DNA of 64,000 nucleotides from Erinaceus europaeus (lineage: Eukaryota; Chordata; Mammalia; Eulipotyphla; Erinaceidae): positions 36,687,782 through 36,751,781 of the forward strand of contig NC_080171.1 of NCBI RefSeq assembly GCF_950295315.1, written 5' to 3'. Below, piece by piece: positions 48,620 to 60,341 of this stretch. The stretch's first letter is position 1; each line of letters begins with the position of its first letter. The translations under genes and the position numbers were made by a program. The notes beneath the pieces are model-generated. The model worked only from the letters and a program-made list of their open reading frames with translations. It was not told the origin of the DNA and did no database searches.

Positions 48620-49945
48620 CTCTAAAAACTGTCTCTTACTTTTCTTCACACCCTCTACGGTTTTATGCAATGACTCACTCAACATAGTTCTCCAACAGTA
48701 TTTGTCAACTTTGATTTTCTTTGTACTGCAAATCTCAACAGAGTTCATTCCACTACAGGATTATATCTGTAGATAGATAGTTGAATGAAGTGGGGGAATG
48801 AGGAATAGATTTTTAGATGCCTTTAAAAAGAAATCTGACAATTTTATTATTCTGATGGTAGGACCGTGGTTCTCGGTCTTGGTTGATTAGGTTGACATTT
48901 GACATGCTTCTTAATAATTGCCATTGCTTTGAGTGAAAATGAGTTCAACTGAGTTAAGCAGAGTTTTGATGACCTTTAAAGTATTATATTAAATAATATA
49001 CAGGGGATTTGGCATGGCAAGCCAACACTCTTTTAAAGTATTTTATGAGATATGAAAAATGAAGACTGTGGGAATCCTGTAAATAGCCAATAAAAATTCA
49101 CCTTGTCTGTATATTGTCCTAGGGGACACAATCTCATTTACATTTATTAGAAGTAATGATGTAGTGTCCTGCAGATAATTAACACAATAAAATGCTGCTA
49201 ATTTCACAGTGTCATTATAAAATTTGCCAGTTCAAATTAGAAAGTGATTAACCCACTGAGTGAGGCAATGACATTTCCATTCCCAGTTTGTGAATTAAAT
49301 TTGAAATGATGTTTCTCCTAGCTTGAAAGTTCATCTCTCTCACCAGTCCTGCCTCTTCTTTTTTTCTCTACTGTCTTTATCATGCCTTTCTAAGAATGAA
49401 GTGTCCATATCTAAGCAAGAACATATATGATGATTTTGCAATCCAGAAGGTTAAATGTTCTCAGCAAAAGCATAGGTTTGTCTCTAACATAAATAAATCT
49501 TAATTTTATTTATTTAAAAGGAAGGATGAGAGGAAGAAAGGAGGGGGAGGCAGGCAGGAGGGTGGAAAGGAAACAGTTATCTCAGATGAGTGTTATTTCA
49601 ATGAGTAATGAATTTCTTGTTAGTGTGCCTAAGTATGAAAATTCTCCATTAACAAATTACCTTCAGAATATGTTTCATTTCATTTACCATCAGTTACTCC
49701 TTAACCTTTGCCAGGACACTGCTTTATTCATTTATTACATATCTCTTGTTCAGAACTGATTCTAATTACTTCCTTGAAAATAAATTCATTATAAGAAAAT
49801 AGATTTATAGTACTTCATTTTAAGTACTCTTACTCAACTTAAATGCTTTTAAAAATATTTACTAAGGGTATGGTATTATACATGAATGAGACCTTGAGCT
49901 AATGATAAAAGATTGTTTAACCAGTTAAAACAACTTTTATTTTTA
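48620..49945. other. Unique noncoding sequence with a conserved-element candidate
   Basis: 49070-49330 has the look of a conserved noncoding element. The rest is unassigned, with a purine-rich stretch at about 49522-49570. Confidence 0.45.
49070..49330. promoter_or_regulatory. Candidate conserved noncoding element
   Basis: Repeat-free sequence dense in AT-rich homeodomain-like cores (gataattaaca, aaagtgattaacc, tgaattaaatttg). Suggested by texture only. Confidence 0.28.
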
Positions 49946-50112
49946 AGGGTTGGGGAGACAGCATAAAGGTTATGCAAAAGACTGTCATACCTGAGGGTCA
50001 GAGGTCCTGTATTCAATGCCCAGCATCTCCATAAGGCAGACCTGAGAAGGACTTCAGGTTCTCTCACTCTGCCTTCCATTAAAATTAAACTTAATAAATA
50101 ATATTTTTAAAA
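49946..50112 (+). mobile_element. tRNA-type SINE, 'type 2' family
   Basis: 'gggttggggagacagcataaagg' head, 'atacctgagggtcag', 'tattcaatgcccagc', 'gcagacctgagaagg', A-rich tail. Confidence 0.8.
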
Positions 50113-50129
50113 ACAACTTTATTTCTTTT

Positions 50130-50440
50130 TTTAAGTTGAGCCACAATCTTTATTTTATTTTATTTTATTTATAAAAAGGAAACACTGACAAAAACCATAG
50201 GATAAGAGTGGTACAACTCTATATAATTCCCAACATCAGAAGTCTGTATCCCAACCCCTCCCCTCCCCTGGTAGCTTTCCTATTCTTTATCCCTTTGGGA
50301 GTATGAACCCAAAGTCATTGTGGGATGCAGAAGGTGGAAGGTCTGGCTTCTGTAATTGCTTCCCCGCTGAACATGGGCATTGACAGGTCGATCTATACTC
50401 CTAGCCTGTCTCTCTCTTTTTCTAGTGGGGGTTTTCTAGT
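50130..50440 (-). mobile_element. L1 3' end, 5'-truncated, minus strand
   Basis: T-rich start (A-tail reversed, with ATTTT units at 50150-50170). It is followed by the reverse complement of the distal L1 3' UTR ('ccataggataagagtggtac', 'agctttcctattctttatcc', 'cccatgttcagcggggaagc'). Confidence 0.88.
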
Positions 50441-50494
50441 GAGGCTTAATCGCATGCATGTATAATTTTGATGTTCCTGGGTCTTTTTTTTTTT

Positions 50495-50665
50495 CCATTC
50501 AGCTTGAGACAGAGAATAGTGTATTATACCAAAGTGAGAGACGCTGGGTGGGGGGAGGGTTCAGGTCCTGGAACATGATGGCAAAGGAGGACCTAAAGGG
50601 GGTTGAATTGCTATGTGGAAAACTGAGAAATGTTACACATGTACACATGTTTTACTGGTGAGGGA
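50495..50665 (+). mobile_element. L1 3'-UTR fragment of another subfamily
   Basis: 'gtattataccaaagtgagag', 'caggtcctggaacatgatgg', 'ggaaaactgagaaatgttac' resemble the proximal part of the L1 tail whose terminal piece is seen at 29484 and 44259. Confidence 0.6.
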
Positions 50666-50902
50666 GTGTGCCTTCCCATGGACACAGCCTGCTTGAAGGC
50701 TGGTACTACTTGGAAATGTCATGGCACTGGAGGAAGTTCTGGCACCATGGTGTCTGGGCTTCTATCTCTTTGAATAAAAAAAATGGCTAGGGTATGGTGG
50801 CATCACACATGTGCAAAACCTGACCGCAAAAGATACTACTGTAAACATTTTATTTTTGAATCCCTTTTTATCTCTGAATACTTGCTATCACAGATATTTT
50901 TT

Positions 50903-51130
50903 TTATTGTTGTAGTTATTGATATCATCGTTGTTGGATAAGACAGAGAAATGGAGAGAGGAGGGGAAGACAGAGAGGGGGAAAAAAGGTAGACATCTGCA
51001 GACCTGCTTTACCGCTTGTGAAGTGACTCCCCTGCAGGTGGGGAGCCGGGGACTCGAACCAGTATCCTTACATAGGTCCTTGTGCTTTGTGCCAAGTACA
51101 CTTAACCTTCTGTGCTACTGCCCAACTCTC
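50903..51130 (-). mobile_element. tRNA-derived SINE (type 1), minus strand
   Basis: Minus-strand read 'gagagttgggcagtagcaca', box-B-like 'ctggttcgagtcccc', 'ccccacctgcagggg', tail. TSD cagatatttttt at 50891-50902 and 51131-51142. Confidence 0.92.
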
Positions 51131-51249
51131 CAGATATTTTTTCTAGCAACAGAGCTGTTCAACTTCAATGCTGAAATATTCCAAAGAATTTTGTCCCAGC
51201 ATTTCTTCCACTAGGGTCTTCTCTAGGGCTTTGTACCTATACACTCTTT

Positions 51250-51440
51250 TTCTTTTTATTATTATTTATCATTTTTTATTATTATTTATCATTGAAGGTG
51301 AGAGACAGAAAAGGAGACAGAGACAGGGAGAGAAAGAGACTCAACAGTAGAATTCTACTACTCATGAAGTTTTCTTTGTGCAGGTGCCCCCCTGTGGTGG
51401 CAAAGTGTGTGCTCTACTGATTGAACTATCTGCTGACCCT
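51250..51440 (-). mobile_element. Diverged tRNA-derived SINE, minus strand
   Basis: ATT-rich tail side, 'gagacagaaaaggagacag', 'cacctgcacaaag' core and a decayed head on the minus strand. Confidence 0.7.
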
Positions 51441-51509
51441 ATGTCTCAGGATCTCATAGGCCAGGAATGTCTAAATTTTAAACTGGCAAATACATAAAAA
51501 GGACTATCT

Positions 51510-51594
51510 TGGACTGAGGGTTTGAACCTGGGTCCTTGTACATTATAACATCTATACTCAACCGGGTGCACACATACCACTGCCTGGTCCCAGC
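51510..51594 (-). mobile_element. SINE head fragment, minus strand
   Basis: The minus-strand read 'ctgggaccaggcagtggtatg ... aaggacccaggttcaaacc' is the tRNA-like part only. The rest is missing. Confidence 0.75.
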
Positions 51595-52178
51595 ATTCTG
51601 GTTTTAAACAATGGTTTGTCAATGAGGACAAAAGTTACTGTCAGTTCTCAAAATGCCATACAATGGTTTGGGCAATGATATGGAGAGTTACCAGAGAAGG
51701 AACCTATAGGCAACCCATTGTCAACTATATCCTTGCACTCCCATTTAGGATATGTAGTTTATATATCTGCATTTAAAAATTAGTTGGTGCCTTATATTTA
51801 AGATGAACAATTTGTAATGATCCTCAGCAAAGTGTTCTTCTGTAGTTCCAACTAAAGCCCAGGCACTGAACTTCAAAGCATCTTGGGACCCACACAACCC
51901 AGACAGAGGCATATTATGAAATATGGGCCAATGAGAAGAAGGATAGGAGGGGGGAGGCAGAGATGCAGTTTTTGATGACAGGGAAGTAGTGCTCTCTCGG
52001 ATATGAGTTCTCTGAGCATTGACTACTTAAAGCTCACACAATAGAAAATTAGCAAACTTTTTAAAGTTCACACATCACATATGACTTTAAATGGCTGTGT
52101 TTTTAAAGTGACATATGCTTTCCAAAATTCAAGATGCACCTCTCTTGTTTGTTAGTAGTATTAGTTTACAATACAGAC

Positions 52179-52181
<3 letters not shown>
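51595..52181. other. Unique noncoding sequence
   Basis: Nothing was recognised. Confidence 0.5.
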
Positions 52182-52255
<74 letters not shown>

Positions 52256-52256
52256 T
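52182..52256. repeat. Compound microsatellite (TG)n(AG)n
   Basis: About 32 bp of TG followed by about 43 bp of AG with one AA interruption. Confidence 0.97.
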
Positions 52257-52309
52257 AGCACTTAATGATTTTGTGAGCCATTTGGACTGTCTAGAAAGTA
52301 GCTTGAAAG

Positions 52310-52818
52310 ATCATGAACTAGTTAATCTCCCACATGATCCTAGTTCTAATGTGAGAAAAGCCACCAACATAAATCCAAAAGACATGAAAACACTAATCCA
52401 AAGGAATGTAAGCGCTTCATATGTTTATAGTTATTTAATTCACAATTGCCAAGGTGTAGAAGTAATCTAAATATGCACTGACTGGTGATTGGATAAAGAA
52501 GTTTGGGGACATATGTTCAAAGGTGTACTACACTGCAATTGAAAAATAAGATATTGTGTCCTTCAGGACAAAATATATGGAACTGGAGGTAAAAATGCTT
52601 AGTAAAGTAAATAAATGAAAGATAACCACTGGATGGTTTCTTCATATGTAGAATCTATGCAATTTAAATACATGAACTTGCAATAAAACAAAATGACCAA
52701 GCTGTCTTTAAGATTTTTGAATTATGGTGGTTTTCACTGGGAGAAGGGCAGGGAGTATTCATAGAACGTTAGTGGTGGGTATGGCATAATAAACCATTAC
52801 TAAATTACTAATAAAAAC
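52310..52818 (+). mobile_element. Old L1: end of ORF2 and 3' UTR
   Basis: Decayed ORF2 end ('cacaattgccaaggtgtagaag', 'tactacactgcaattgaaaaa', 'ggacaaaatatatggaactgg'), then 'catgaacttgcaataaaac' and 'accattactaaattac' near the tail. Many stops. Older than the elements at 1201 and 59040. Confidence 0.75.
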
Positions 52819-55071
52819 AATAGGAGGAAAAAATGTCAGTCACTTTCAGGTTTTCATGTCTTTCAGTGACTAAGCTAACAAGAAAAAATTACTCATACCT
52901 GAATCTTTATTTAAAGTGTATATGCACAAACACATTAGAGTTTTCTAATAACAGTACTTATCTACAACTTAAAGGCACCATTCTGTATTTTCTATTACTA
53001 GTTTCTTCCATGTCAACTTGACCAAAAAAAAAAAAAAAAGGTTTCTTTGCTATCTCTTTTGCTGAGGGGCACACTGGGAGAAAGTACATATTTAAATTGT
53101 ATTCAATTACAGCTTCCACAAAACCCCTATGTGGAGATCATGTCCTGTTGGCTTGTCCTATTGCAACCGAAGTGTCAAAGCACATAGTTAAAGCCAGTTT
53201 CTGATTTATGGGTGGAAGCTTCAGGGTGGGAGTGCCTAGAAGCAAAGGGTGTAATTGTTAAGCATGCTGACTGGAAAGATAAGGAAAGATAGAAGATAAA
53301 CCTCTTCTTACACCATAGCTCTTTAGTGAATATAAACTGAGAATATTTCATCCACTGTCAAGGAAACAAATTGCTTAACCTTAATCTATGCAATAATTTC
53401 TCCTACACATAAATGCCTTTTTACTATATATCAGCTCCCTCATTTCTTGGAAATTCCAGCCCAGAGCTCATTGTACCAAGTTAGGAGGCCTTGCTTTATC
53501 TGCCTTCCCTTCTCTCTCTTCCCTCCACTTTCATCAGGACTGAAAATACTGATGTACACAGTATTCTCTGTATTACTGGGCACTCATTTTGCTAATCATA
53601 TTTCATACAGTATAATTACATATAAAGACAATCATTTTATTAAGTAAAAAGCTATAGACAACTTTTAAGCCTTGGTCACATGAATGAGTCACACTAGTTC
53701 TGAGCTAATCCATGGGGTAGGAAAGTCAACTCTCCTAATCTCCATTTTATACCAGTGATAACATAAAGAAAGAGAAGATTAAATGATGTGCTTACATATC
53801 AAGTTTTTTTTTTATCTCAAGAGCAGTGTTTAATTTCTTTTCCAGTAGAGTTCAGACAAATCTCATGAATCTATTAATATGTTGTGTAGGGTTTTTTCCC
53901 CGTCTCTAGTAAGTGAAAAAGGAAACCCTATGTTATCCCTGATGTTAACAGTTGACATGCATACTTCCCTTATCCTAATAACAACTCCATGCATTATCCA
54001 TTTAATATACATCTCACATATGGGGAAACCGAGTCTCTGCAATAACTGATAAATATGACTGACTTCAAATCTGAAAACTAGCATTTAGAGTGTGTTATTC
54101 TGATGTTGCTGTTTGTGCTTGCTTACCCATTGCAAATTAATTTATTTCCAGTATGTCAAATGTTTGTAAGATTTCAGAAAGGCCATAATCTGAAGTAGAA
54201 TGAAACCAATACTAGTATCATTTAAGTGTTGACTAGTCTTATGGCCACCAACATATTGTTTCCTAATTTAGATCCTCAGTTTTTCTCATTAATGAGTTTC
54301 ATCATCTATCTATAAAATTGCTTAAGCCAAGCTATTGATAGATTAAGATGATGGGCAGACTCCAGTTAGCTCCTTTGCTACAGAATTATACCTCCCAACC
54401 CTTCTTCCAACTACTCCCAACTGCTCCTCCCACTCACTCACCTCCACCTCACAAAGTATTGAGGGCAAAGAACAAGACAGTATCATGGGCATTTGAACTG
54501 ATAGAGCCAAAGGTTTCCTTCCATTTATTATTTCACCTGGAGATATTTTTGTGCTGCCATTGATTTAACTGCATTAACTTCTGCTTATTGTTCTCCTTTT
54601 GGATTGCATTAAAGCCTAGATAACAAGCATCAGAAACAAATCAAGAACAAAGGCTCCTTAAAAAATGTTGTAACATTTTAACTGGGGAACATGACTGAGT
54701 CATTTCAGCGGCTGCCAAGTCCTAAGGGGGGGATTAGCTACTGCTGCTTGAGCACTTGGCTGTGCTGGCAGCTTTTGCCAGCTCCTCCTACCACTATGAG
54801 GTTGAGGGGAGATGGCTGGTAGAATACCAGACTAGATTTGCTAAGTTGACACACACCTGATAAGGTACTGACTTCAGTGTTTGTAAGAAAGACAAACAGC
54901 CTGACATTGGTACTCATAGTCCTAGATGTGAGTGGGAGGAGTAGAAGAAAATGCCATGAGTAATCAGAAATTCGCAAGGAAATAATTAGTGTAATAAGTT
55001 GTAGAAAGAGAATGCCAAGGCTAGAAATAGGCAATGGTATTAAGACTTAAAAGGGAAAAATCGGGTGGAGG
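52819..55071. other. Mostly unique, with MIR-like traces
   Basis: Poly-A at 53023-53039. MIR-like stretches at about 53700-53800 and 53945-54070 ('attatccatttaatatacatc', 'atggggaaaccgagtctc'). No gene was seen. Confidence 0.45.
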
Positions 55072-55202
55072 GGTTTGAGAGACAGTATAATGGTTACAGG
55101 GAAAGACTTCAATGCCTGAGGCCCCATATGCCCCAGATTCAATCCCCAGTACCAATATAAGCCAAAGTTGAGCAGTGTTGTGGTAAAACAAACAAAAGAA
55201 AA
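55072..55202 (+). mobile_element. tRNA-type SINE, 'type 2' family
   Basis: 'gagagacagtataatggttac' head, 'cagattcaatccccag' box-B-like, 'gccaaagttgagcagtg', (AAAC) tail. Confidence 0.83.
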
Positions 55203-55302
55203 ATAGGCATAAGGAATTTTAGTCAATTAAATCTCTGGATCTGAAGGTTAGGTGAGGAGGAAAAGAGAATATCAAGACAAAGAAAGAGTTAACTACCCAA
55301 AC

Positions 55303-55665
55303 TGTAAGAGAGAAGCCTCAGATAACAGGAGCTCTTGAGAAATGTACCTTCCCCTTCCTTCAGTGATGTATCTTATGCTGTGGTTAAATTTTTCCAGACA
55401 CAGCTGTGCAGGAAAAGATAACAGTAACCATAAGAGTAACTAAGGCAAGCAGACCCTGAGCATTGGGTACAAGTCCCACCCCCTTAACCTTGCAGCCTCT
55501 GCTTCTGTAATGAGGCTTTCTGCTCTCAGCCTGCACTCCCTATATAAGCCTGTGCTGGTCCCTTTGTTGGGGCACAGAATTTTTAAGAACATGAGCTCTT
55601 TCTGTGGCTCATTAACATTAATAAAGTTCCTCCTTGTTGCATCTCTGATTCTCAAACCCATAACA
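55303..55665 (+). mobile_element. Probable solo LTR, plus strand
   Basis: A TATA box 'ctatataagcc' at about 55540-55550 lies about 70 bp upstream of 'aataaagttcctccttg' (55619). After it a short U5-like end reads '...ctgattctcaaacccataaca'. Likely ends TG at 55303 and CA at 55665. This is the classic promoter-R-poly(A) order of a retroviral LTR. No primer-binding site follows. TSD not found, so the edges are approximate. Confidence 0.6.
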
Positions 55666-56465
55666 CAGGCATACATCAAGGAACGACACAGGAAAAACAT
55701 CAAAGATGACTTTGCAGCTCTTGGATTTAACCACTAGATAGATGGTGATGCCACTGGGTAAGAGGGAAAGAAGAGAAGCATCCATACAAGAACATGTCAT
55801 GTGCTCAATTTGGGGGGTATGCTAAGTTTGTGGTAACTGCAAGTCAACAAGGCAGAGCTATAGAAGTCTAAACTAGTGACAGCGAATGTGGGTGTGATTA
55901 GTATTCTATATAGGTACCTAGCAGAAGTAACAGATATGGAAGATAATCTTCCAGGAATATTAAGTATAGTTAGGCAAGAGAAGGACTTAGGAAAGAACTC
56001 TCTGAGGAACACCAGCAGTGGGTGGGCAGAGGAAGAAGATATAGGAAGGGAAATAAAGAATACCACGGAGGAAATGTGTAATGGAAAACAAGGGTGAAGC
56101 ACAGAAGGATAAAGAAAAGCCCCAGAACAGAATACTGAGTCACATAAGATAGTTTCTGCCAATTTTGCTTGTGGCCAAACCTATTATAGTGCATAAAAAT
56201 AACAGGATAAAAGGCAGAGTATAAAGATGAGCATTGATGGGAAAAAAAATGACAGGATGGTGAGATGTACTGACACTCAATCTCAGAATGATGTGAACAT
56301 GTGCCCCTGGGACAACATCCCTGAGGAATCAACATTTTTCTCAATAAAGTGATACTGAAGTTGGAAAATAAAAGAAAATAAGATGGCTGACTTTCCCCTA
56401 TGGATTTGGGCAGGTCTCTTAATTTCTTAAACCATATTCATATCTGTAAAATGGGAGACACTGAT
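55666..56465. other. Unique sequence, ending in a MIR-like trace
   Basis: About 56395-56465 ('cttaatttcttaaaccat...tctgtaaaatgggagacactg') is MIR-like, reverse orientation, and is cut by the SINE at 56466. Open frames on both strands at 55800-56340 lack domains. Confidence 0.45.
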
Positions 56466-56662
56466 TTTTTAAATATTTATTTATTTTTTGGATAGAGACA
56501 GAGAGCAATTGAAAAGGGATGAGGGGGATAAAAAGGGAAAGAGATAGAGAGACACCTGCAGTCCTGCTTCACCACTCATGAAGCTTTGTCCCTGCAGGTG
56601 GGGTTTGGGGCTAGAACCTGTCCTTGCGCATTGTAACGAGGTGAACTACTGCCTGACCCCCT
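56466..56662 (-). mobile_element. tRNA-derived SINE, minus strand
   Basis: A-rich tail side first (tttaaatatttatttatttt), then 'cacctgcagtcctgcttcacc', 'cctgcaggtgggg' and a shortened head ending 'gggtcaggcag' on the minus strand. Possible TSD ctgatttt / ctgaatttt. Confidence 0.85.
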
Positions 56663-59039
56663 GAATTTTCATGTGTAAAGGACTGTTATCAAATACAAAA
56701 ATAAGAGTGTAGATATTTTATTTTTGACCTGAAAATATAAAATAAAGGTGGGAAAGACATCTTGACAATTGTGTGAAGAATACATGTGTGGTTGTCTAGC
56801 TTAGGAGATATTTCAAAGATATTATCTGAAGAACATCAGGTGTCAGTTTTCTGAAAATAATGATTTTTGCACTACATATGCTATACAATAGGTTCTGCAT
56901 ATTTAATAATAAAACCTCTCCATGATGATAACAATGAATAATCTCTACTTTCCTCTAAAGCAAAAGCTTAATCGTCATGCTATACTAAGGCAAAGATAAA
57001 TTTGGATTTTCACATTCTAAACAGGTATTTGGCAGCAAATATTTCCATTCCAAAAAAAAAAAAAGAAATAAAGAAAGAAAAGAAAAGAATAATATATACA
57101 GCGAAAACTTCTAGAAAAGAAATGTCCTCCTCTTGAAAAAGAGAAAAAAAATTTGCAGCTGTTTTTAGATCCCAGTCCAATTAAAACTCTGCTCATTTAA
57201 GTTGTTCTCTAGTCCTTGATGGGTATGGGATATGGTGGTACCTGGCAACTGTCCATAGTAGGCATTAAAGCTAATGAATTTCTTAGAATCCTGTTTCTAA
57301 CCTATAATGAATATATCATCCACCTATCTCATAAAAGCAAGATGCTAAATTAGCCATGAAGATCTTGGCAGCTTTTGCTAAAGTGGGTGAAACTAGTGTT
57401 TGAAGCTGTGGCTTACTAATTACTTTGCATTCTTCATTAAAGGTGAACACTGAATACACATATATTCCATAAATACCAATTCCTGTACCTAAAGAAGTCA
57501 TAGCATCTTATAGTTCATGCTTTTACTAACAAAGTCATTAAGTCTATACTTGGAAAAGGTTAGATATATTTTTCTGCTGCCATTTCCCCCCTAATTTGAA
57601 TCACCTGATACAATTTAAAAACTTAGGCCACTGCATATGCCAAACTTTGATAAGTAACTAAATGCCCATTTGTCAGAGCAAGGTGTTTGACATAAGAGTT
57701 TATTTCTGATTTCTTGTTATAACGAAACTCCATTACCATTCTTGGATACAGTTGTCTCTTTGGAATTAGATACACAGCTATTTCACAGCCTCAAACTTCC
57801 AGTTTACAACTTTAAGAAGCCTTTGGGGATCTAGTTTAAAGATTTTTTTTCCCAATACCTAGACCGCCTGAGTTGACAACCCAGGCACTGATGACCATGG
57901 ATCAATAAGGAAGTAGAAGTTTTTATTAAAACAAATATTCTTTGTTGACAAAGATCACCATCAACTGCAATGTTTTTGTTACCTAGGGTTGTTTCCAAAC
58001 AAAAAGACCAGATCTGTGTCAACAACAACAACAACAACAACAAAAATTGACATTATACTGCTCTAATATAAAGAAAGTTGCTTAGGTTCAATGTCTGACT
58101 TAGTCATTTGCCGGACAGACGTCAATGATTTACTGCCTCTTGCCTAAATCCCCCACCTATAAAACTATAATAATAATAATATTTACTTCAGAGAGATTTG
58201 GAAATTCAGTAGCTCTAGAATTGTATTTACCTTCTTTCCCTAAAACTGACACTTGCTCAGAGCTTCCTTTTATCAGTTAATGATACCTTCAATTCTTCAA
58301 GTCTCCAGGTCCAAAATCTTAAGAAATCTTTGAAACTTCTTTTCTTTCCATGACCTATTTTCAAATGGTTTCCTAAACTTATTTCTTTCAAACTGTCTTT
58401 TATAGCAATCTCCATTTCTCCCTTCTAACTATCATGTCGCAAAAGTCCAATCAGAATTTATCTAGATTACTGTTATAACCTTCTGACTGGTCTCTCTTCT
58501 TAGAAAGCCTAAACTTCCAATTGAATTTTGGCAGCACTTCCAAGTAACTCTTTCATTATATTTGAAATAGTCTCTAACTCAATAGTATGAATAAGAAAAA
58601 GGCAAAATTATGTCTTCTACTATCTTAAATTATTTTATTTCTTGGAAATCTTAATTCTAAAAAGAGGGAATATTGGATTAATGAGAGGGGATAAAAAAGG
58701 GAGAGATAAGTGGACGTAGTAATAGGGTTTTGTGTGGCTTGTAGGAGATGAGAGGATTGGACCTGGACAAAAAATTATGTATAAATATAGACAGACAGCT
58801 AACCCATGTCTGCAACTAGGGAAAACCACAATAGTTTGCAGTGGAGGACTAGGGATTCAGAATTCTGGTATACCCCTGTTTACATGTAATTTTGTAAATC
58901 AGTACTGAATAATTAATTTACAAAAAAGAAAAAAAGAAAGAAATGTTACGGCTTATGGAGAAAAACACTGGGAGAATGTACTAGTAAGTATCTCAATAAA
59001 GCCAAATCTTTCACACACACAAAAATACTGTGTTAAGGA
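56663..59039. other. Mostly unique sequence
   Basis: MIR-like, reverse orientation, at about 58075-58215 ('tgcctaaatcccccacctataaaac'). (AAC)n at about 58018-58043. A-rich stretch at 57050-57090. No gene was seen. Confidence 0.45.
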
Positions 59040-59317
59040 TAGAGGTGAGCCTACGGAGCAACAGCAGCTGTGATTCTCTCCTCTCCTTTTCCAGGTAAAC
59101 ACAGAATACCAAAGGAGACCACCTGGGACCTAAACAAGACAGGACTAGAACAAAGTCAGGAACCCACCAAATCACCAGTGAGTGCAAACACATGTGGCTC
59201 ATAGACAGAGAAGAGCCTATGGAGAGATTAAGTGGCTGGTAACAGTCCACCAGTTTACCAGTTGAGACACCACCTCCAGTCTGCTTTACCAACAAAAAGA
59301 TAGCTGAAGGGAGGAGA

Positions 59318-59327
59318 GGACTCCCCT
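59318..59327. repeat. TSD of the non-L1 LINE insertion (left)
   Basis: ggactcccct here and at 59858-59867 bracket the insert. Confidence 0.75.
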
Positions 59328-59857
59328 TCTTCTTCTTCTAGCGTTTGCCCTTCTTCCGTAGCCAGTCAACAGCATCAGGTTGAGCCTGATGTAAAGTTTC
59401 CAGACCTCCTTTGAATCTGGAGAGGTGGCAGTCGTTGACTATGTGGGTCATAGTCTGTCTGTAGCCGCAGGGGCAGTTTGGGTCGTCTCTGGCTCCCCAG
59501 CGATGGAACATAGCGGCGCACCGGCCATGGCCTGTTCGATAGCGATTGAGGAGGGCCCAATCATAACGTGCTAGGTCAAAGCTGGGTTGACGCTTGCAGG
59601 GGTCTGTGATGAGGTGTTTGTTCTTTACCTCAGCTGACTGCCAGCTCTGTTTCCAAGAGACTGGAACAGAGAAGTTCAGTGTAGGCGTAGGGGACCAGAT
59701 TGGGTGACGAGACGTCAAGCGTTGGACAGGGTGGGCGAAGATATCCGTGTATATTGGCAGGTCTGGTCAAGCGTAGACGTGGGAAATGCCGCATCCTGAC
59801 GAATATCTGGTGGGGCGATGTTGCTAAGAACTGGCAGCCATGGAACCGGGGTGGAAT
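59328..59857 (-). mobile_element. 5'-truncated 3' end of a non-L1 LINE, minus strand
   Basis: A 530-bp insert inside the L1 5' UTR with a perfect 10-bp TSD. Read on the minus strand it is coding for nearly its whole length. It stops with TAG at 59338-59340 and goes straight into (AAG)n, so there is essentially no 3' UTR. Base composition (GC-rich, with CpGs such as 'gcggcgcaccgg') differs sharply from the AT-rich surroundings, which suggests a young insert. The clade is uncertain; the short repetitive tail is RTE-like. Confidence 0.85.
59338..59850 (-). pseudogene. C-terminal end of a non-LTR retrotransposon polyprotein
   Basis: The protein would be the tail of a LINE ORF, downstream of the reverse transcriptase. 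The main frame (from about 59735 down to 59338) contains 'LTSRHPIW', 'ARYDWALLNRYRTGHGRCAA' and a CX1CX7HX4C zinc-knuckle-type motif (CPCG...H...C). It ends 'DAVDWLRKKGKR' and stop. An upstream piece in another frame, 'WLPVLSNIAPPDIR', shows one frameshift near 59740-59760. The knuckle resembles the C-terminal cysteine motif of L1 ORF2 (CX3CX7HX4C) in layout only. Similar 'CxCG..QTM.HIV..C' tails are, from memory, common in invertebrate LINE proteins. There is no endonuclease or polymerase domain in this fragment, so it is inactive. Confidence 0.78.
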
Positions 59858-60341
59858 GGACTCCCCTAAGACTCACCAAATGCAACTGTGAGTCTCCACT
59901 GCTACTGTCTTAAGAAGCTGGAGCAGCAGGGGGGAGGCTTTGTGCTGACACCAGGGGACAGAGAAATAACCAGGAAACTCAGGAGAAGATCTACACCTCA
60001 GTGGCCTAGTGGTGGGGCTGTGAGACTCTCTTTGCATAACCACTGGATTATCTCTGCCACACCCTGCTTTATCTCTTCCTCCTGAGTGAGTGATTAAGCT
60101 AAGAAGCTTACTTAAATTTAAAAGCCCTCAGGCTCCCATAGCCTACCTGGAAGAAAAAACACAAAAGAGGCTTTTAAGCCATTGTGCTCCAACTCAGGGA
60201 TTGAAATATTATTGAAACAACTGTCAATTTCCACAACTGTGAACAGTTTACTTATCTTACTTAGACACAAGTCAATCCAGGCAAGAGTGATCAGTAATTT
60301 GAAAAGTATTGAGAGAGGGGCCTCATAACAGACTATATAAA

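Noticed and set aside
55797..56344. Two ~120-codon minus-strand frames
   Set aside because: No domain, hydrophobic/cysteine-rich composition typical of antisense purine-rich DNA, and neither starts in a gene-like context.
58380..58560. Old repeat resembling 'attactg..ataaccttctgactggtctc'
   Set aside because: It recalls a known mammalian repeat, but I could not name the family or place its ends.
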